Shown here: positions 46,797 through 55,503 of the stretch, in pieces
Numbering within the stretch: the first letter of the stretch is position 1
Layout: each line of letters starts with the position of its first letter
Source: Hydromonas sp.
GTDB lineage: Bacteria > Pseudomonadota > Gammaproteobacteria > Burkholderiales > Burkholderiaceae
Reading direction: 5' to 3'
NCBI GenBank assembly: GCA_017495165.1
Contig: JAFEII010000028.1
Span: forward strand, 1-64,000
DNA: 64,000 bases
The notes under the pieces: model-generated
What the model was told of the DNA's origin: nothing
Database searches by the model: none
The model's input: the letters and a program-made list of their open reading frames with translations, nothing else
Made by a program: the position numbers and the translations under genes

Positions 46797-48688
46797 ATGT
46801 TAATAGACAACGACGCTTCGCAACCAAATTCTCAAGTTCTCGCCCGCAAGTGGCGGCCGCGTGATTTTGCCAGCTTGGTGGGGCAGGCGCATGTGGTCAA
46901 AGCCTTGACCCACGCGTTGACCGAGCAGCGTTTGCATCATGCGTATTTGTTTACGGGCACGCGTGGGGTGGGCAAAACCACGATTGCGCGGATTTTGGCC
47001 AAGTCGTTAAACTGCGAAACCTGCATCACTGCCACGCCGTGCAATGTGTGCCAAGCCTGTACCGATATTGACGCGGGGCGGTTTATTGACATGCTTGAAA
47101 TCGACGCGGCAAGTAACACGGGTGTGGATGACATGCGTGAGCTGATTGAAAACGCGGTCTACATGCCCACGGCTGGGCGTTATAAAGTGTATCTGATTGA
47201 TGAGGTGCACATGTTGTCTAAAAACGCATTTAATGCCTTGCTCAAAACACTCGAAGAGCCGCCGGCGCATGTCTTGTTTATCCTTGCCACAACCGACCCG
47301 CAGAAAATTTTACCCACCGTTTTGTCGCGCTGTTTGCAGTTTAACCTCAAGCAAATGCCACCTGCCGATATTGTGGCGCACCTCACAAACGTGCTAACGC
47401 AAGAGGGCGTGGCGTTCGAAGCGGGTGCGTTGCACATGCTCGCAAAGGGCGCGCAAGGCAGTATGCGCGATGCGTTGTCGTTGACCGACCAAGCGATTGC
47501 GTACAGTTTGTCGAATATCACGTTAGACGCAGTATCTGAAATGCTCGGCACAACCGATGGCGCACAAATCGAGGCGATTTTGCGGGCGTTGATCGCTAAA
47601 GACGGTGCGCAATTGGTGCAATTGTCCGAGCAAATGGCGCAGCGCAGCACCTCGTTTTATGACGCCACCATTGAATTGGCGCAAGCCTTGTACCGCATCA
47701 GTTTGGCGCAAGTTGTGCCCGATGCCAAGCCAGATGATTACCAACTTGCAGCGCTGGTTGCAGAACTTGCGCCCCAAATTGGCGCAGATGAAGTGCAGCT
47801 CTACTACAGCATTGTCACCAATAGCCGCGACCAATTACACCTTGCGCCCGACGTGCAGGCTGGTTTTACCATGATGTTGTTGCGCTTATTGGCGTTTGCA
47901 CCCGCCAAAAATACATCCGCAGGAGTTGCGCCCGCAAAAAAGTCATAGCGGCGAGCGCGCCAGTTCGCGCAGCACCTCAAGCCGCAGCACCTTCCACGCC
48001 GCTGCCCGCGCAAGCACCGCAAGCCACCGTGCAGCAGTCGGTTGGTGGCTATGATGACGAGCCGCCGCCTGATTATGATGATGTTGGTTTTGCGGACAAT
48101 TATGATGATTATGATTTGCCCGCCAAGGCTGTCGCCCCAAGGATTGCGCCCAATGTGCACCGTGCTCAAGCACCTGCGGGCGATGGCGCGGCTGTCGCGC
48201 CGCGTGTGCCATCCAAAATCGCGCCACCGCCGCGCCCAGCCAGCGCTGCCGCATCAAGCCGTGTGGTCAAAAAAACCGCTGATTTGCCCAAGGTCAATTT
48301 AACGCGCAGTGAAAATTTACCAGATTGGCTTGAATTGATACACAAATTGCGTTTGACGGGGCTGGCCAAACAGCTGGCGCAACAAAGTGAACTGGTTATT
48401 TTTGAAGACAACCGACTCGAAGTGTGTTGCGAGAGCCGGGTGTTGGCGGGCAATCTCGTGGCAATTAAAGCGCTTGAGGCGGCGGTCAATCAGCATTACG
48501 CAGATGCGCCCAAAGCGGTCAAGGTGCACGTGGGCAAAGTCAGCGCAACCCCCGCCAAAGTTCAAGCGCAAATCAAGCACGAAGAGCTCGCTGGCGCCCA
48601 AGCAATTGTGGCGCAAAACCCAACCGTGCAAGCCTTGGTGGCGGCGTTTGATGGCATGATTTTGCCCAACTCAATTAAGGCGATTTAG
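46797..48688 (+). CDS. dnaX: DNA polymerase III subunits tau and gamma (programmed -1 frameshift)
   Basis: Clamp-loader ATPase. From ATG 46797 the zero frame gives a 383-residue gamma form stopping at TAG 47946-47948; Walker A is GTRGVGKT (54-61), with zinc cysteines in CETCITATPCNVCQAC and the SRC motif LPTVLSRCLQF. Just before the stop is A AAA AAG (47936-47942). A -1 slip there joins the frame running to 48688, giving a tau of about 630 residues whose end (FDGMILPNSIKAI) is the typical polymerase-binding C-terminus. The longer upstream open frame (from 46587) runs through the SRP RNA gene and is rejected. GGA ribosome site upstream. Confidence 0.93.
47921..47970 (+). promoter_or_regulatory. 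dnaX -1 ribosomal frameshift signal
   Basis: Three parts in order: a Shine-Dalgarno-like AGGAG (47921-47925), ten bases, the slippery heptamer A AAA AAG (47936-47942), a zero-frame TAG after one more codon, and a GC hairpin (GCGCG 47955-47959 with CGCGC 47966-47970). This is the same architecture as the E. coli dnaX signal. Confidence 0.88.
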
Positions 48689-48739
48689 GATAAAATCACG
48701 CCCAGCATTTATTTTCAATCCAACAAAAGGACATATCCC

Positions 48740-49066
48740 ATGATGAAAAATCAACTCGCAGGCTTGATGAAGCAAGCGCAAAAAATGCAAGACGACATGA
48801 AAAAAGCCCAAGACGAATTGGCCAATGTTGAGGTTGAGGGGCAATCGGGCGCAGGCATGGTTAAAGTCACCATGACGTGCAAATACGATGTGAAACGTGT
48901 GTTGATTGATCCATCTTTGTTGGCGGATGACAAAGACATGCTTGAGGACTTGGTGGCAGCGGCCGTCAATGATGCGGTGCGCCGCGTAGAAGCAACATCA
49001 AGCGAGCGCATGAGCGGCTTAACCGCAGGGATGAATATGCCCGCAGGGTTTAAAATGCCGTTTTAA
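48740..49066 (+). CDS. ybaB: YbaB/EbfC family nucleoid-associated protein
   Basis: Small DNA-binding protein, 108 residues, forming tweezer-like dimers. Contains the family core [42 protein letters not shown] and a C-terminal [12 protein letters not shown]. It lies 52 bases behind dnaX, its usual partner; the third gene often found with them, recR, is absent here and replaced by a terminator. Two ATGs open the frame (48740 and 48743); AAAGGACA upstream allows either. Confidence 0.93.
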   Translation: MMKNQLAGLMKQAQKMQDDMKKAQDELANVEVEGQSGAGMVKVTMTCKYDVKRVLIDPSLLADDKDMLEDLVAAAVNDAVRRVEATSSERMSGLTAGMNMPAGFKMPF

Positions 49067-49144
49067 TCGGTCAAAACGCTGCAACACACTGCAACACTGT
49101 AACGTGCGGCGAATTCAGTAAAGCCGCACAAAGCAATGTTAAAA

Positions 49145-49181
49145 CATTCAAAAACCAGCCAATTTGGCTGGTTTTTGAATG
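49145..49181. terminator. strong bidirectional terminator
   Basis: CATTCAAAAACCAGCCA (49145-49161) and its complement (49165-49181) form a 17-bp perfect stem with T and A runs on both sides, between convergent ybaB and dadA. Confidence 0.9.
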
Positions 49182-49211
49182 AAAAGGGCGGTATCCAAAG
49201 GGCGGTAAAAA

Positions 49212-50465
49212 TTATTTGGCGTAGCGCGCAATCGCCAAGTCCGCCGACTCGATCTCGCCAACTTTGCCGCTGATTAAATCGGCCGTCAACTTACCTGAGC
49301 CGCATGCCATCGTCCAGCCCAGCGTGCCGTGACCTGCGTTCAGCCATAGGTTTTTAATTGGCGTGGCGCCGATAATTGGCGTGGAGTCAGGCGTGACAGG
49401 GCGCAGTCCTGTCCAAAAGCTCGCCTTTTGCGTGTCGCCAGCATTCGGGTACAGCTCGTTGACCACCATTTCCAGCGTGGCGCGGCGTGATGCAAGCAAA
49501 TCTTTGTTGTAACCACGCAACTCCGCCATGCCGCCCACGCGAATCCGATTCTCAAAACGCGTGATGGCGATTTTGTACGTTTCATCCAAAACCGTAGACA
49601 ACGGTGCGCAAGCCGCATCGTTAATTGGCACCGTGATTGAGTAACCTTTTATTGGGTAAATTGGCACATCAAGACGGCCTTTGAGCAGAAATGGCGTGTA
49701 AACACCCAGCGTACAAAGCACCGCATCGGCGTGGTAAACCGCATTGGCGCAGCGCACGCCAGTGGCGGCGTTGTTTTGCAGCAGCAATTCATCCACGCTG
49801 GTATTGTAGACAAATTGCACGCCTTGATTGGCACACAGTTCGGCGAGCTTTTGGGTGAACAAATGACAATCGCCCGTCTCATCATTGGGCAAGCGCAAGC
49901 CACCCACCAGCGGTACGGTGCTATTGGCCAGTGCAGGCTCTGCAGCAATCACGCCTTGCAGATCAAGCAACTCAAACGGAATCCCAAATTCGCTTAAAAC
50001 GCGGATGTCGTTTTGCGCGGCATCAAGCTGCTTGGTGGAGCGAAAAAGCTGCGTGGTACCTTGTTGGCGCCCGTCATATGCAATGTTTTCATGCGCACGC
50101 AATTCAATCAAACATTGGCGCGAATACTCGGCCAATCGCACCATGCGAGATTTATTGACTTGATAACGCTCTGGCGAGCAGTTTTGCAACATCGCCGCCA
50201 TCCACTTGATTTGCGCCAAACTCCAATCAGGCCGAATGGTGAGCGGCGAGTTTTTTGCAAACAGCCATTTAAATGCTTTGACAGGAATGCCCGGCGCAGC
50301 CCAAGGGCTCGCGTAGCCTGGTGAAATTTGGCCCGCATTGGCAAAGCTCGTGTCCAGCGCAGCCTTGGCGTGACGCTCAATCACGGTCACTTCGTGTCCC
50401 GCTTTTGACAAATAATAAGCGCTGGTCACGCCAATCACGCCGCTGCCCAAAATAATAATTTTCAT
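49212..50465 (-). CDS. dadA: D-amino acid dehydrogenase small subunit
   Basis: FAD enzyme on the inner membrane that oxidises D-amino acids (D-alanine in E. coli) to keto acids, feeding electrons to quinones. 417 residues with the dinucleotide motif [20 protein letters not shown], the DadA segments [19 protein letters not shown] and the C-terminal [19 protein letters not shown], a conserved FAD contact. Start at 50465 chosen from two adjacent ATGs because GAGG is six bases upstream. Divergent from an Lrp-type regulator, a common partner of dadA. No racemase gene dadX nearby. Confidence 0.93.
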   Translation of the reverse strand: MKIIILGSGVIGVTSAYYLSKAGHEVTVIERHAKAALDTSFANAGQISPGYASPWAAPGIPVKAFKWLFAKNSPLTIRPDWSLAQIKWMAAMLQNCSPERYQVNKSRMVRLAEYSRQCLIELRAHENIAYDGRQQGTTQLFRSTKQLDAAQNDIRVLSEFGIPFELLDLQGVIAAEPALANSTVPLVGGLRLPNDETGDCHLFTQKLAELCANQGVQFVYNTSVDELLLQNNAATGVRCANAVYHADAVLCTLGVYTPFLLKGRLDVPIYPIKGYSITVPINDAACAPLSTVLDETYKIAITRFENRIRVGGMAELRGYNKDLLASRRATLEMVVNELYPNAGDTQKASFWTGLRPVTPDSTPIIGATPIKNLWLNAGHGTLGWTMACGSGKLTADLISGKVGEIESADLAIARYAK

Positions 50466-50606
50466 CATGAACCTCACAGAAAATGGTTTGCAAAATAAAA
50501 GCCACATATTTTAAAGGCATTAATCGATAAGTTTTGCTATGGTAATCAATAATTGGTAGAATAACTTTCTGAATTTTTTAACTAAAATGATAAATAATGA
50601 GGTTTT

Positions 50607-51110
50607 ATGCGCGTAGAGAAAAAAAGCAACAAGTTGCTGGATAAAATTGATCGCAAAATTTTAGCAATTTTGCAGGTGGACGGCCGCATTGCGATGACCG
50701 AATTGGCGGAAAAAGTTGGCCTATCGCTCACACCATGCATTGAACGGGTGCGCAGGCTTGAGCGCGACCGCGTGATTTTGAGCTATCACGCACGTCTGAA
50801 CCCAATGGAATTGGGTGCCACATTACTGGTTTTTGTTGAAATTAGCCTGAGGGATATGGCCAACGGCAAGTTTGAAGAGTTTCGCCGTGCGGTGCTTGAA
50901 GTAGAGCAAGTGCAAGAATGCCACTTGGTTTCAGGTGACTTTGACTATTTAATCAAAGCGCGGATTCGTGAAATGTCAGAATACCGCCAGTTGCTTGACG
51001 TGCTTTTACGCTTGCCCGGCGTGGCCAACTCCAAGAGTTATGTGGTGATGGAAGAGATTAAAGAGACCTTGGCGCTGTCCGTGAACAACATCGCAGTATC
51101 GGCTGTTTAA
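50607..51110 (+). CDS. Lrp/AsnC family transcriptional regulator
   Basis: 167 residues: N-terminal helix-turn-helix (about 12-60, LDKIDRKILAILQVDGRIAM and LAEKVGLSLTPCIERVRRLE) and a C-terminal RAM ligand-binding domain (about 75-155, with ECHLVSGDFDYLIKAR). Closest in pattern to Lrp/BkdR members that bind amino acids. The 141-base gap to dadA probably holds the shared control region, so it likely regulates dadA in response to an amino acid such as alanine or leucine; this is inference from layout. Poly-basic start KKSNKLL as in Lrp. Confidence 0.9.
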   Translation: MRVEKKSNKLLDKIDRKILAILQVDGRIAMTELAEKVGLSLTPCIERVRRLERDRVILSYHARLNPMELGATLLVFVEISLRDMANGKFEEFRRAVLEVEQVQECHLVSGDFDYLIKARIREMSEYRQLLDVLLRLPGVANSKSYVVMEEIKETLALSVNNIAVSAV

Positions 51111-51140
51111 ACCTTCTGCCTCAAAGTCAAATAAATCGAC

Positions 51141-51169
51141 TTGTATCATTGGCGCGTGTGCCGTATAAT
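51141..51169 (+). promoter_or_regulatory. promoter of the rpsP operon
   Basis: TTGTAT (51141-51146) and TATAAT (51164-51169) with 17 bp spacing; about 165 bases before rpsP, leaving a long 5' leader. Confidence 0.7.
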
Positions 51170-51225
51170 GCCCAGTTTACAAGTTTATGCTTGTTGTGCG
51201 ACGTGTCCGCATGACAAATTGATTG

Positions 51226-51267
51226 ACCCCGAACCAATGCAGCCCATCTAACTGCACTGAATCGGTT
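51226..51267 (+). promoter_or_regulatory. imperfect hairpin in the rpsP leader
   Basis: ACCCCGAACCAATGCAG pairs imperfectly with CTGCACTGAATCGGTT around CCCATCTAA. A long structured leader before a ribosomal protein operon suggests autogenous control; no protein assignment can be made. Confidence 0.4.
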
Positions 51268-51335
51268 AACAAATATAAGTTAATATTTTTTTTATATTTT
51301 TAATGTTTTTATAATTTAGTTCAAAGGAATTCAAA

Positions 51336-51581
51336 ATGGTAGTTATTCGCATGGCTCGTGGTGGTTCAAAAAAACGTCCTTTTTTCAACATCGTAGCTGC
51401 TGACTCACGCAACCGCCGCGACGGCCGTTACATCGAACGCGTTGGTTTTTACAACCCATTGGCCTCTGAAGGCGTTGAAGGCTTGCGTATCGCAGCCGAC
51501 CGTTTGGCTTACTGGCAAAGTGTTGGCGCTCAATTGAGCCCAGCAGTTGCACGTTTGGTTAAAACGATTAAAGCCGCTTAA
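51336..51581 (+). CDS. rpsP: 30S ribosomal protein S16
   Basis: 81 residues, starting [20 protein letters not shown], the S16 signature, and continuing with [19 protein letters not shown]. First gene of rpsP-rimM-trmD-rplS. AAAGGAA ribosome site before ATG 51336. The codon use (few rare codons) is that of a highly expressed gene. Confidence 0.98.
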   Translation: MVVIRMARGGSKKRPFFNIVAADSRNRRDGRYIERVGFYNPLASEGVEGLRIAADRLAYWQSVGAQLSPAVARLVKTIKAA

Positions 51582-51587
51582 TTCATT

Positions 51588-52184
51588 ATGGCAACGTTTA
51601 TTCCAAAGCGCGTGGCCGCAAAGCCGAGCGCCACTGACACAAACGTCGCCCCCAATGATCTGGTCATCGTCGCCCGCTTAGGCGTGGCGTACGGTTTAAA
51701 AGGATGGATTAAACTCCATCCTTTTTCGCATGCACCTGATGCACTTGAGCATGCGGCAGTTTGTTGGATTGCGCCGTATCTCCCCAATCAAACTGAGGTG
51801 CCGCAATCCGCGTGGCAAGCGGTGACGCTCAAAGGCTTTAAACCGCATTCGGATGCTTGGGTGGCTGAGTTTCACGAATGGGCAGGGCGCACAGACGCAG
51901 AAAATCACAAGGGCTGGCAAGTTGCGGTGGCGCGAGCTGATTTTCCCACAACGGACGATGATGAATTTTATTGGGTCGATTTAATTGGCGCAAGCGTGCT
52001 AAATCAAGATGGCGTGACGCTGGGTAAAGTGCACAGCTTGCTTGAATCGGCAGCGCATCCGGTGATGCAAATTATTGGGGATGGCGTTGAATACCTGATT
52101 CCATTTGTCGGCGTATTTGTGGGCAAAGTTGACGTGGCCGCTAAAGTCATCAACGTGCAATGGGACGTAGACGCAACGGCTTAA
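51588..52184 (+). CDS. rimM: 16S rRNA processing protein RimM
   Basis: 30S maturation factor that binds S19 and helps 16S 3' domain folding. 198 residues; the RimM core starts at VIVARLGVAYGLKGWIKLHPFS after a 22-residue Ala/Lys-rich extension, and the PRC-barrel half includes EFYWVDLIGASVLNQDG and the end HPVMQIIGDGVEYLIPFVGVFV. Six bases after rpsP. The N-terminal extension is unusual compared with the E. coli form but common among relatives. Confidence 0.95.
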   Translation: MATFIPKRVAAKPSATDTNVAPNDLVIVARLGVAYGLKGWIKLHPFSHAPDALEHAAVCWIAPYLPNQTEVPQSAWQAVTLKGFKPHSDAWVAEFHEWAGRTDAENHKGWQVAVARADFPTTDDDEFYWVDLIGASVLNQDGVTLGKVHSLLESAAHPVMQIIGDGVEYLIPFVGVFVGKVDVAAKVINVQWDVDATA

Positions 52185-52201
52185 ACTGCACACGAAATAT
52201 C

Positions 52202-52978
52202 ATGACCATTCGAATTGACATCATCTCTTTATTCCCAGAAATGTTCCAAGCGCTGACCGAACAAGGCGTGGTAAGCCGTGCGTTTAAAAACGCGCTGGTT
52301 GATGTGGTGTACTGGAATCCACGTGAATTTGCGCTCAATGCCTACAAAACCATCGACGACAAATCCTACGGCGGCGGACCCGGCATGGTCATGATGGCAG
52401 CGCCTTTGGCTGGCGCAATCCGCGCAGCCAAAGCGCGTCAAACCGATTTAGGCGCAGCGCCACACGTCATTTACATGTCGCCGCAAGGCGGCAAGCTCAC
52501 CCAAAATTGGGTCAACCAGACCTTAAACACAGTGCAAAAAAGCCACAAACCGCAAGGCTTAATCATTATTTGCGGGCGATATGAGGCAATTGACGAGCGC
52601 TTATTTGAGCTGGGGTTGATTGATGAAGAATTAAGCGCTGGCGATGTGGTGGTCTCAGGCGGCGAATTGCCCGCCATGCTGATGCTTGACGCGCTGCTGC
52701 GCTGCGTGGACGGCGTCCTCAATGACGAAAAATCGGCGCAACAAGACTCGTTTTCGGACGGTCTGCTTGATTGCCCGCACTACACCCGTCCAGAAATTTT
52801 TGAAGACTTGAGCGTCCCCGACGTGCTTTTGTCTGGAAATCATGCTAGAATCGCACGCTTTCGTCGAGAGCAACAATTACGTGTCACGCAATCGAAACGC
52901 CCTGATTTAATCGAAGCAGCATCAAAGCAAGGGTTATTAAGCGTGGCTGACAACCAGTTTTTGCGCAAAATCAATTAG
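52202..52978 (+). CDS. trmD: tRNA (guanine37-N1)-methyltransferase
   Basis: SPOUT-class enzyme methylating G37 next to the anticodon, preventing frameshifts. 258 residues from MTIRIDIISLFPEMF. Knot motifs YGGGPGMVMMAAPL, LIIICGRYEAIDERL and GDVVVSGGELPAMLMLDALLR are intact, as is the C-terminal SGNHARIARFRRE. A 14-codon upstream extension inside rimM is rejected. 17 bases after rimM. Confidence 0.97.
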   Translation: MTIRIDIISLFPEMFQALTEQGVVSRAFKNALVDVVYWNPREFALNAYKTIDDKSYGGGPGMVMMAAPLAGAIRAAKARQTDLGAAPHVIYMSPQGGKLTQNWVNQTLNTVQKSHKPQGLIIICGRYEAIDERLFELGLIDEELSAGDVVVSGGELPAMLMLDALLRCVDGVLNDEKSAQQDSFSDGLLDCPHYTRPEIFEDLSVPDVLLSGNHARIARFRREQQLRVTQSKRPDLIEAASKQGLLSVADNQFLRKIN

Positions 52979-53089
52979 ATTTTGCACAAAAAAGAAGTGG
53001 GCAATCGTGTTGATAAACCCACAGATAACAACCCATCCTCTGATTGCCCTGAAATGTAGAGGCAAAATATGATGGTTACGGAGTTAAAT

Positions 53090-53473
53090 ATGAACTTGAT
53101 TCAAATCTTAGAGCAAGAAGAAATCGCTCGTTTGGGTAAAACCATTCCAGAATTTGCACCTGGCGATACAGTCGTTGTGAGTGTAAATGTCGTTGAGGGT
53201 ACACGTAAACGTGTGCAAGCTTTTGAAGGCGTGGTTATTGCCAAACGCAATCGCAGCTTAAACTCATCTTTCATCGTACGTAAAATTTCATCTGGCGTAG
53301 GCGTTGAGCGTACATTCCAGTTGTACTCACCAATCATTGCAGGCATTGAAGTCAAACGCCGTGGTGATGTTCGTCGCGCCAAGTTGTACTACTTGCGCAG
53401 CCGTTCAGGTAAATCTGCACGGATTAAAGAAAAATTGCCAGCACGCAAAGTGGTGGCAAAAGCAGCGGTTTGA
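53090..53473 (+). CDS. rplS: 50S ribosomal protein L19
   Basis: 127 residues from [20 protein letters not shown], with [20 protein letters not shown] and [12 protein letters not shown], matching L19 along its length. Start 53090 has GGAG eight bases upstream; an earlier in-frame ATG at 53069 is not conserved. Last gene of the rpsP operon, ended by a strong terminator. Confidence 0.98.
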   Translation: MNLIQILEQEEIARLGKTIPEFAPGDTVVVSVNVVEGTRKRVQAFEGVVIAKRNRSLNSSFIVRKISSGVGVERTFQLYSPIIAGIEVKRRGDVRRAKLYYLRSRSGKSARIKEKLPARKVVAKAAV

Positions 53474-53487
53474 TCTTGAACCAACGC

Positions 53488-53522
53488 AAAAAAATCGCAG
53501 CCCTCGGGCTGCGATTTTTTTG
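53488..53522 (+). terminator. terminator of the rpsP-rplS operon
   Basis: AAATCGCAGCCC pairs with GGGCTGCGATTTTTTT around TC. Strong intrinsic terminator. Confidence 0.93.
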
Positions 53523-53573
53523 TGCGGTGCCATTTGCAAAAGAAAAGCAGCTTACTTAAAGGCCAAAAAAAGC

Positions 53574-53717
53574 CCGTTTATAGGGCATATTTTGTTGATT
53601 GGATGATGAAATCCATTTCGTCTGGATTGTATGGTTTATAAGCATCAATCTCGTTATGTACAAACCCATCAAGGGTTTGTGAACGATGCAAATGCACAAA
53701 CGAGTAAAATTAACGCC
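53574..53717 (-). pseudogene. unrecognised coding remnant, minus strand
   Basis: The minus strand is open from a TAA near 53720 down to TAA at about 53574 and reads VHLHRSQTLDGFVHNEIDAY then KPYNPDEMDFIIQSTKYAL. The composition looks protein-like, but there is no good start codon or ribosome site. Not recognised; probably a fragment of a lost gene. Confidence 0.3.
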
Positions 53718-53886
53718 ACTATTGAGGCAAGAGATTTGGTCTGGCGGATAAATACCAAAACCAAGCCTACAAAACCAAGCCTACAAAACCAAAACCGAAT
53801 GAGCGCTTGCGCATCACACCAGTCGCCCGACGCTTGACAAAGTTTTAGCGCGTGCCGCTTATGGCGAATTTTTACCCAGCCAAAGC

Positions 53887-54063
53887 ATGCGCAAAGATGA
53901 CATGAGCATCACCTATCGACTCAGGCTTTTGGCCAAAATCGAAGCCGCCATACTCGAATGCAAAGAAGCGCGGCGTTACAACAAGGCCTACCCAGGCTGT
54001 TATTGTATGCTTGATGCCAAATCGGCGTCTGATAATTCTGACACTGTTTCTGGCGAAAAATAA
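53887..54063 (+). CDS. short unrecognised ORF in a decayed stretch
   Basis: 58 codons from ATG 53887: MRKDDMSITYRLRLLAKIEA continuing to a TAA just before a terminator. The same frame is open back to about 53806 (RPTLDKVLARAAYGEFLPSQ) without a start codon, so it may be the 3' part of a broken gene. Upstream at 53757-53795 is a short direct repeat (ACCAAGCCTACAAA twice, then ACCAAAACC) that could mark a deletion or slip. Family not recognised. Confidence 0.35.
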   Translation: MRKDDMSITYRLRLLAKIEAAILECKEARRYNKAYPGCYCMLDAKSASDNSDTVSGEK

Positions 54064-54086
54064 CCCGCTAAAATGGTATAAACGAC

Positions 54087-54113
54087 AAGCGCCTCTTGAT
54101 GAGGCGCTTTTTT
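54087..54113 (+). terminator. Rho-independent terminator
   Basis: AAGCGCCTC pairs with GAGGCGCTT around TTGAT, followed by TTTT. It follows the small ORF and precedes the CobD-like gene. Confidence 0.85.
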
Positions 54114-54215
54114 ATTGGCAAAACATAAAAAACGAGTTGAAATTTTGATTGATAAGCCACAAAAAATCGAGCTTGCGCTACAATGTGCGCGTACAGAATT
54201 ATAAAAGGAGATGAG

Positions 54216-55262
54216 ATGAGTTTAATCGCTATTTTGGGCGCGTTTTTTTTGGAGCAAATTTTCCCGCTCAGCAGTTACACGCAAGTGCGCATGAAAATCC
54301 GAGGCGCGGTTGATTATATTGAGCATGCATTGTCTGCGGACAACGCCAAGCCATGGCAGATATTTTGGTTCATTACAATCGTAGGCGCTTTGCTTGCAGG
54401 CTTGGTTGGCCTGATTTTTGATCAAATTAGCGCCGTGCTTTACGTGGTCTATATGCTGTTAATTCTGTATGTCACGCTGGGGATTCGGCAATACAGCCAC
54501 TTTTTCAGTAAAATTCGCAACAGCTTAAGCGCAGGCGACGGCGATGCCGCGCGTGCTGCGTTAGCGCAATGGTTGCAAGAAGAAGCCGAAGTCACAGGCT
54601 ATCGTGGCAATTTGGTGCCTGAACGGTTGTCAGATACCGAATTAATGCGCCAATCACTTGAGCTTGCATTGTTGTCAAGCATTCGCTATGTCTTTGGCGG
54701 TCTATTTTGGTTCTTAATGTTTTCGATTGTGGGGCTCGGTCCTGCAGGCGTTGTGTTTTATCGATTGGCTGATTTTATCGCACGGCGCTGGATTCTACGC
54801 GCACAAGGCAAGCGCGATGCATTTACCATTTACGCTTATAAAATGATGCATTGGATTGATTTTTTACCTGTGCGCTGCGCGGCGATTGTATACGCAGTGG
54901 TCGGCAACTTTGAAGACGCCATGCATTGCTGGCGCACGCAAGCCAAAAAACTACGCGGTTTGGGTGAAAGCGATGCGTCATCCGTAATTTTGACTGCGGG
55001 CGCGGGCGCATTAAATATCACGCTGCGCGATGGTTTAATGGTCAAAAATCTAGAGGCGATGGATGAACACGAGTTTGCGCTGTATGGCAACGCTGAGGCG
55101 CCCGCACCTGATGGTGAACCAGCCACATTAGCAGGGCAGATTGGGATTGGTCAAATACCTGATGCACGAACCCTTGAAAGCGCAGTAGGTATATTTTGGC
55201 GCTCAATGCTGTTTGTACTGATTTTATTGATGATGCTCACTTTAAGTAAGCTGATTGGCTAA
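54216..55262 (+). CDS. CobD/CbiB-like (AmpE-like) membrane protein
   Basis: 348-residue inner-membrane protein with about five helices: MSLIAILGAFFLEQIFPL at the start, a paired segment near 50-90, one near 165-190 (VFGGLFWFLMFSIVGLG) and one at the C-terminus (LFVLILLMMLTLSKLIG). Betaproteobacteria carry a conserved gene annotated CobD/CbiB family outside any cobalamin operon; this resembles it, including WIDFLPVRCAAIVYAVVGNFEDA, which matches CobD/CbiB and AmpE. A cobinamide synthase role is doubtful here as no other cob genes are present. Start 54216 has AAGGAGATGAG before it. Confidence 0.75.
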   Translation: MSLIAILGAFFLEQIFPLSSYTQVRMKIRGAVDYIEHALSADNAKPWQIFWFITIVGALLAGLVGLIFDQISAVLYVVYMLLILYVTLGIRQYSHFFSKIRNSLSAGDGDAARAALAQWLQEEAEVTGYRGNLVPERLSDTELMRQSLELALLSSIRYVFGGLFWFLMFSIVGLGPAGVVFYRLADFIARRWILRAQGKRDAFTIYAYKMMHWIDFLPVRCAAIVYAVVGNFEDAMHCWRTQAKKLRGLGESDASSVILTAGAGALNITLRDGLMVKNLEAMDEHEFALYGNAEAPAPDGEPATLAGQIGIGQIPDARTLESAVGIFWRSMLFVLILLMMLTLSKLIG

Positions 55263-55320
55263 TTTTCTTTTTATCTTAAAATGGACATTCATAAAAAATC
55301 TAGCAAAAATGAATGTAAGA

Positions 55321-55351
55321 GCCAAAAGCCAAAAGCCAAAAGCCAAAAGCC
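55321..55351. repeat. heptanucleotide tandem repeat (GCCAAAA)4
   Basis: Four perfect GCCAAAA units plus GCC, in the 3' untranslated region of the CobD-like gene. The last unit merges into the terminator stem. Confidence 0.9.
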
Positions 55352-55376
55352 ATGACAATTGTCATGGCTTTTTTTA
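55348..55376 (+). terminator. terminator after the CobD-like gene
   Basis: AGCCATGAC pairs with GTCATGGCT around AATT, then TTTTTT. Confidence 0.85.
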
Positions 55377-55503
55377 GGCTTGATTCATAAATGATGAAAA
55401 ATATTCACGGTCAATGCCACACATTTTAAACACAATGTGGCACAATCTACCAGCCAAAAATGGCCATAATTCAAACAACACTGAAAAGTGAGGAGCTCTT
55501 TAT

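Noticed and set aside
47936-47949. dnaX as a frameshifted pseudogene or assembly error
   Set aside because: The slip site, SD-like element, immediate stop and hairpin together match a programmed signal, and tau is fully conserved in the -1 frame.
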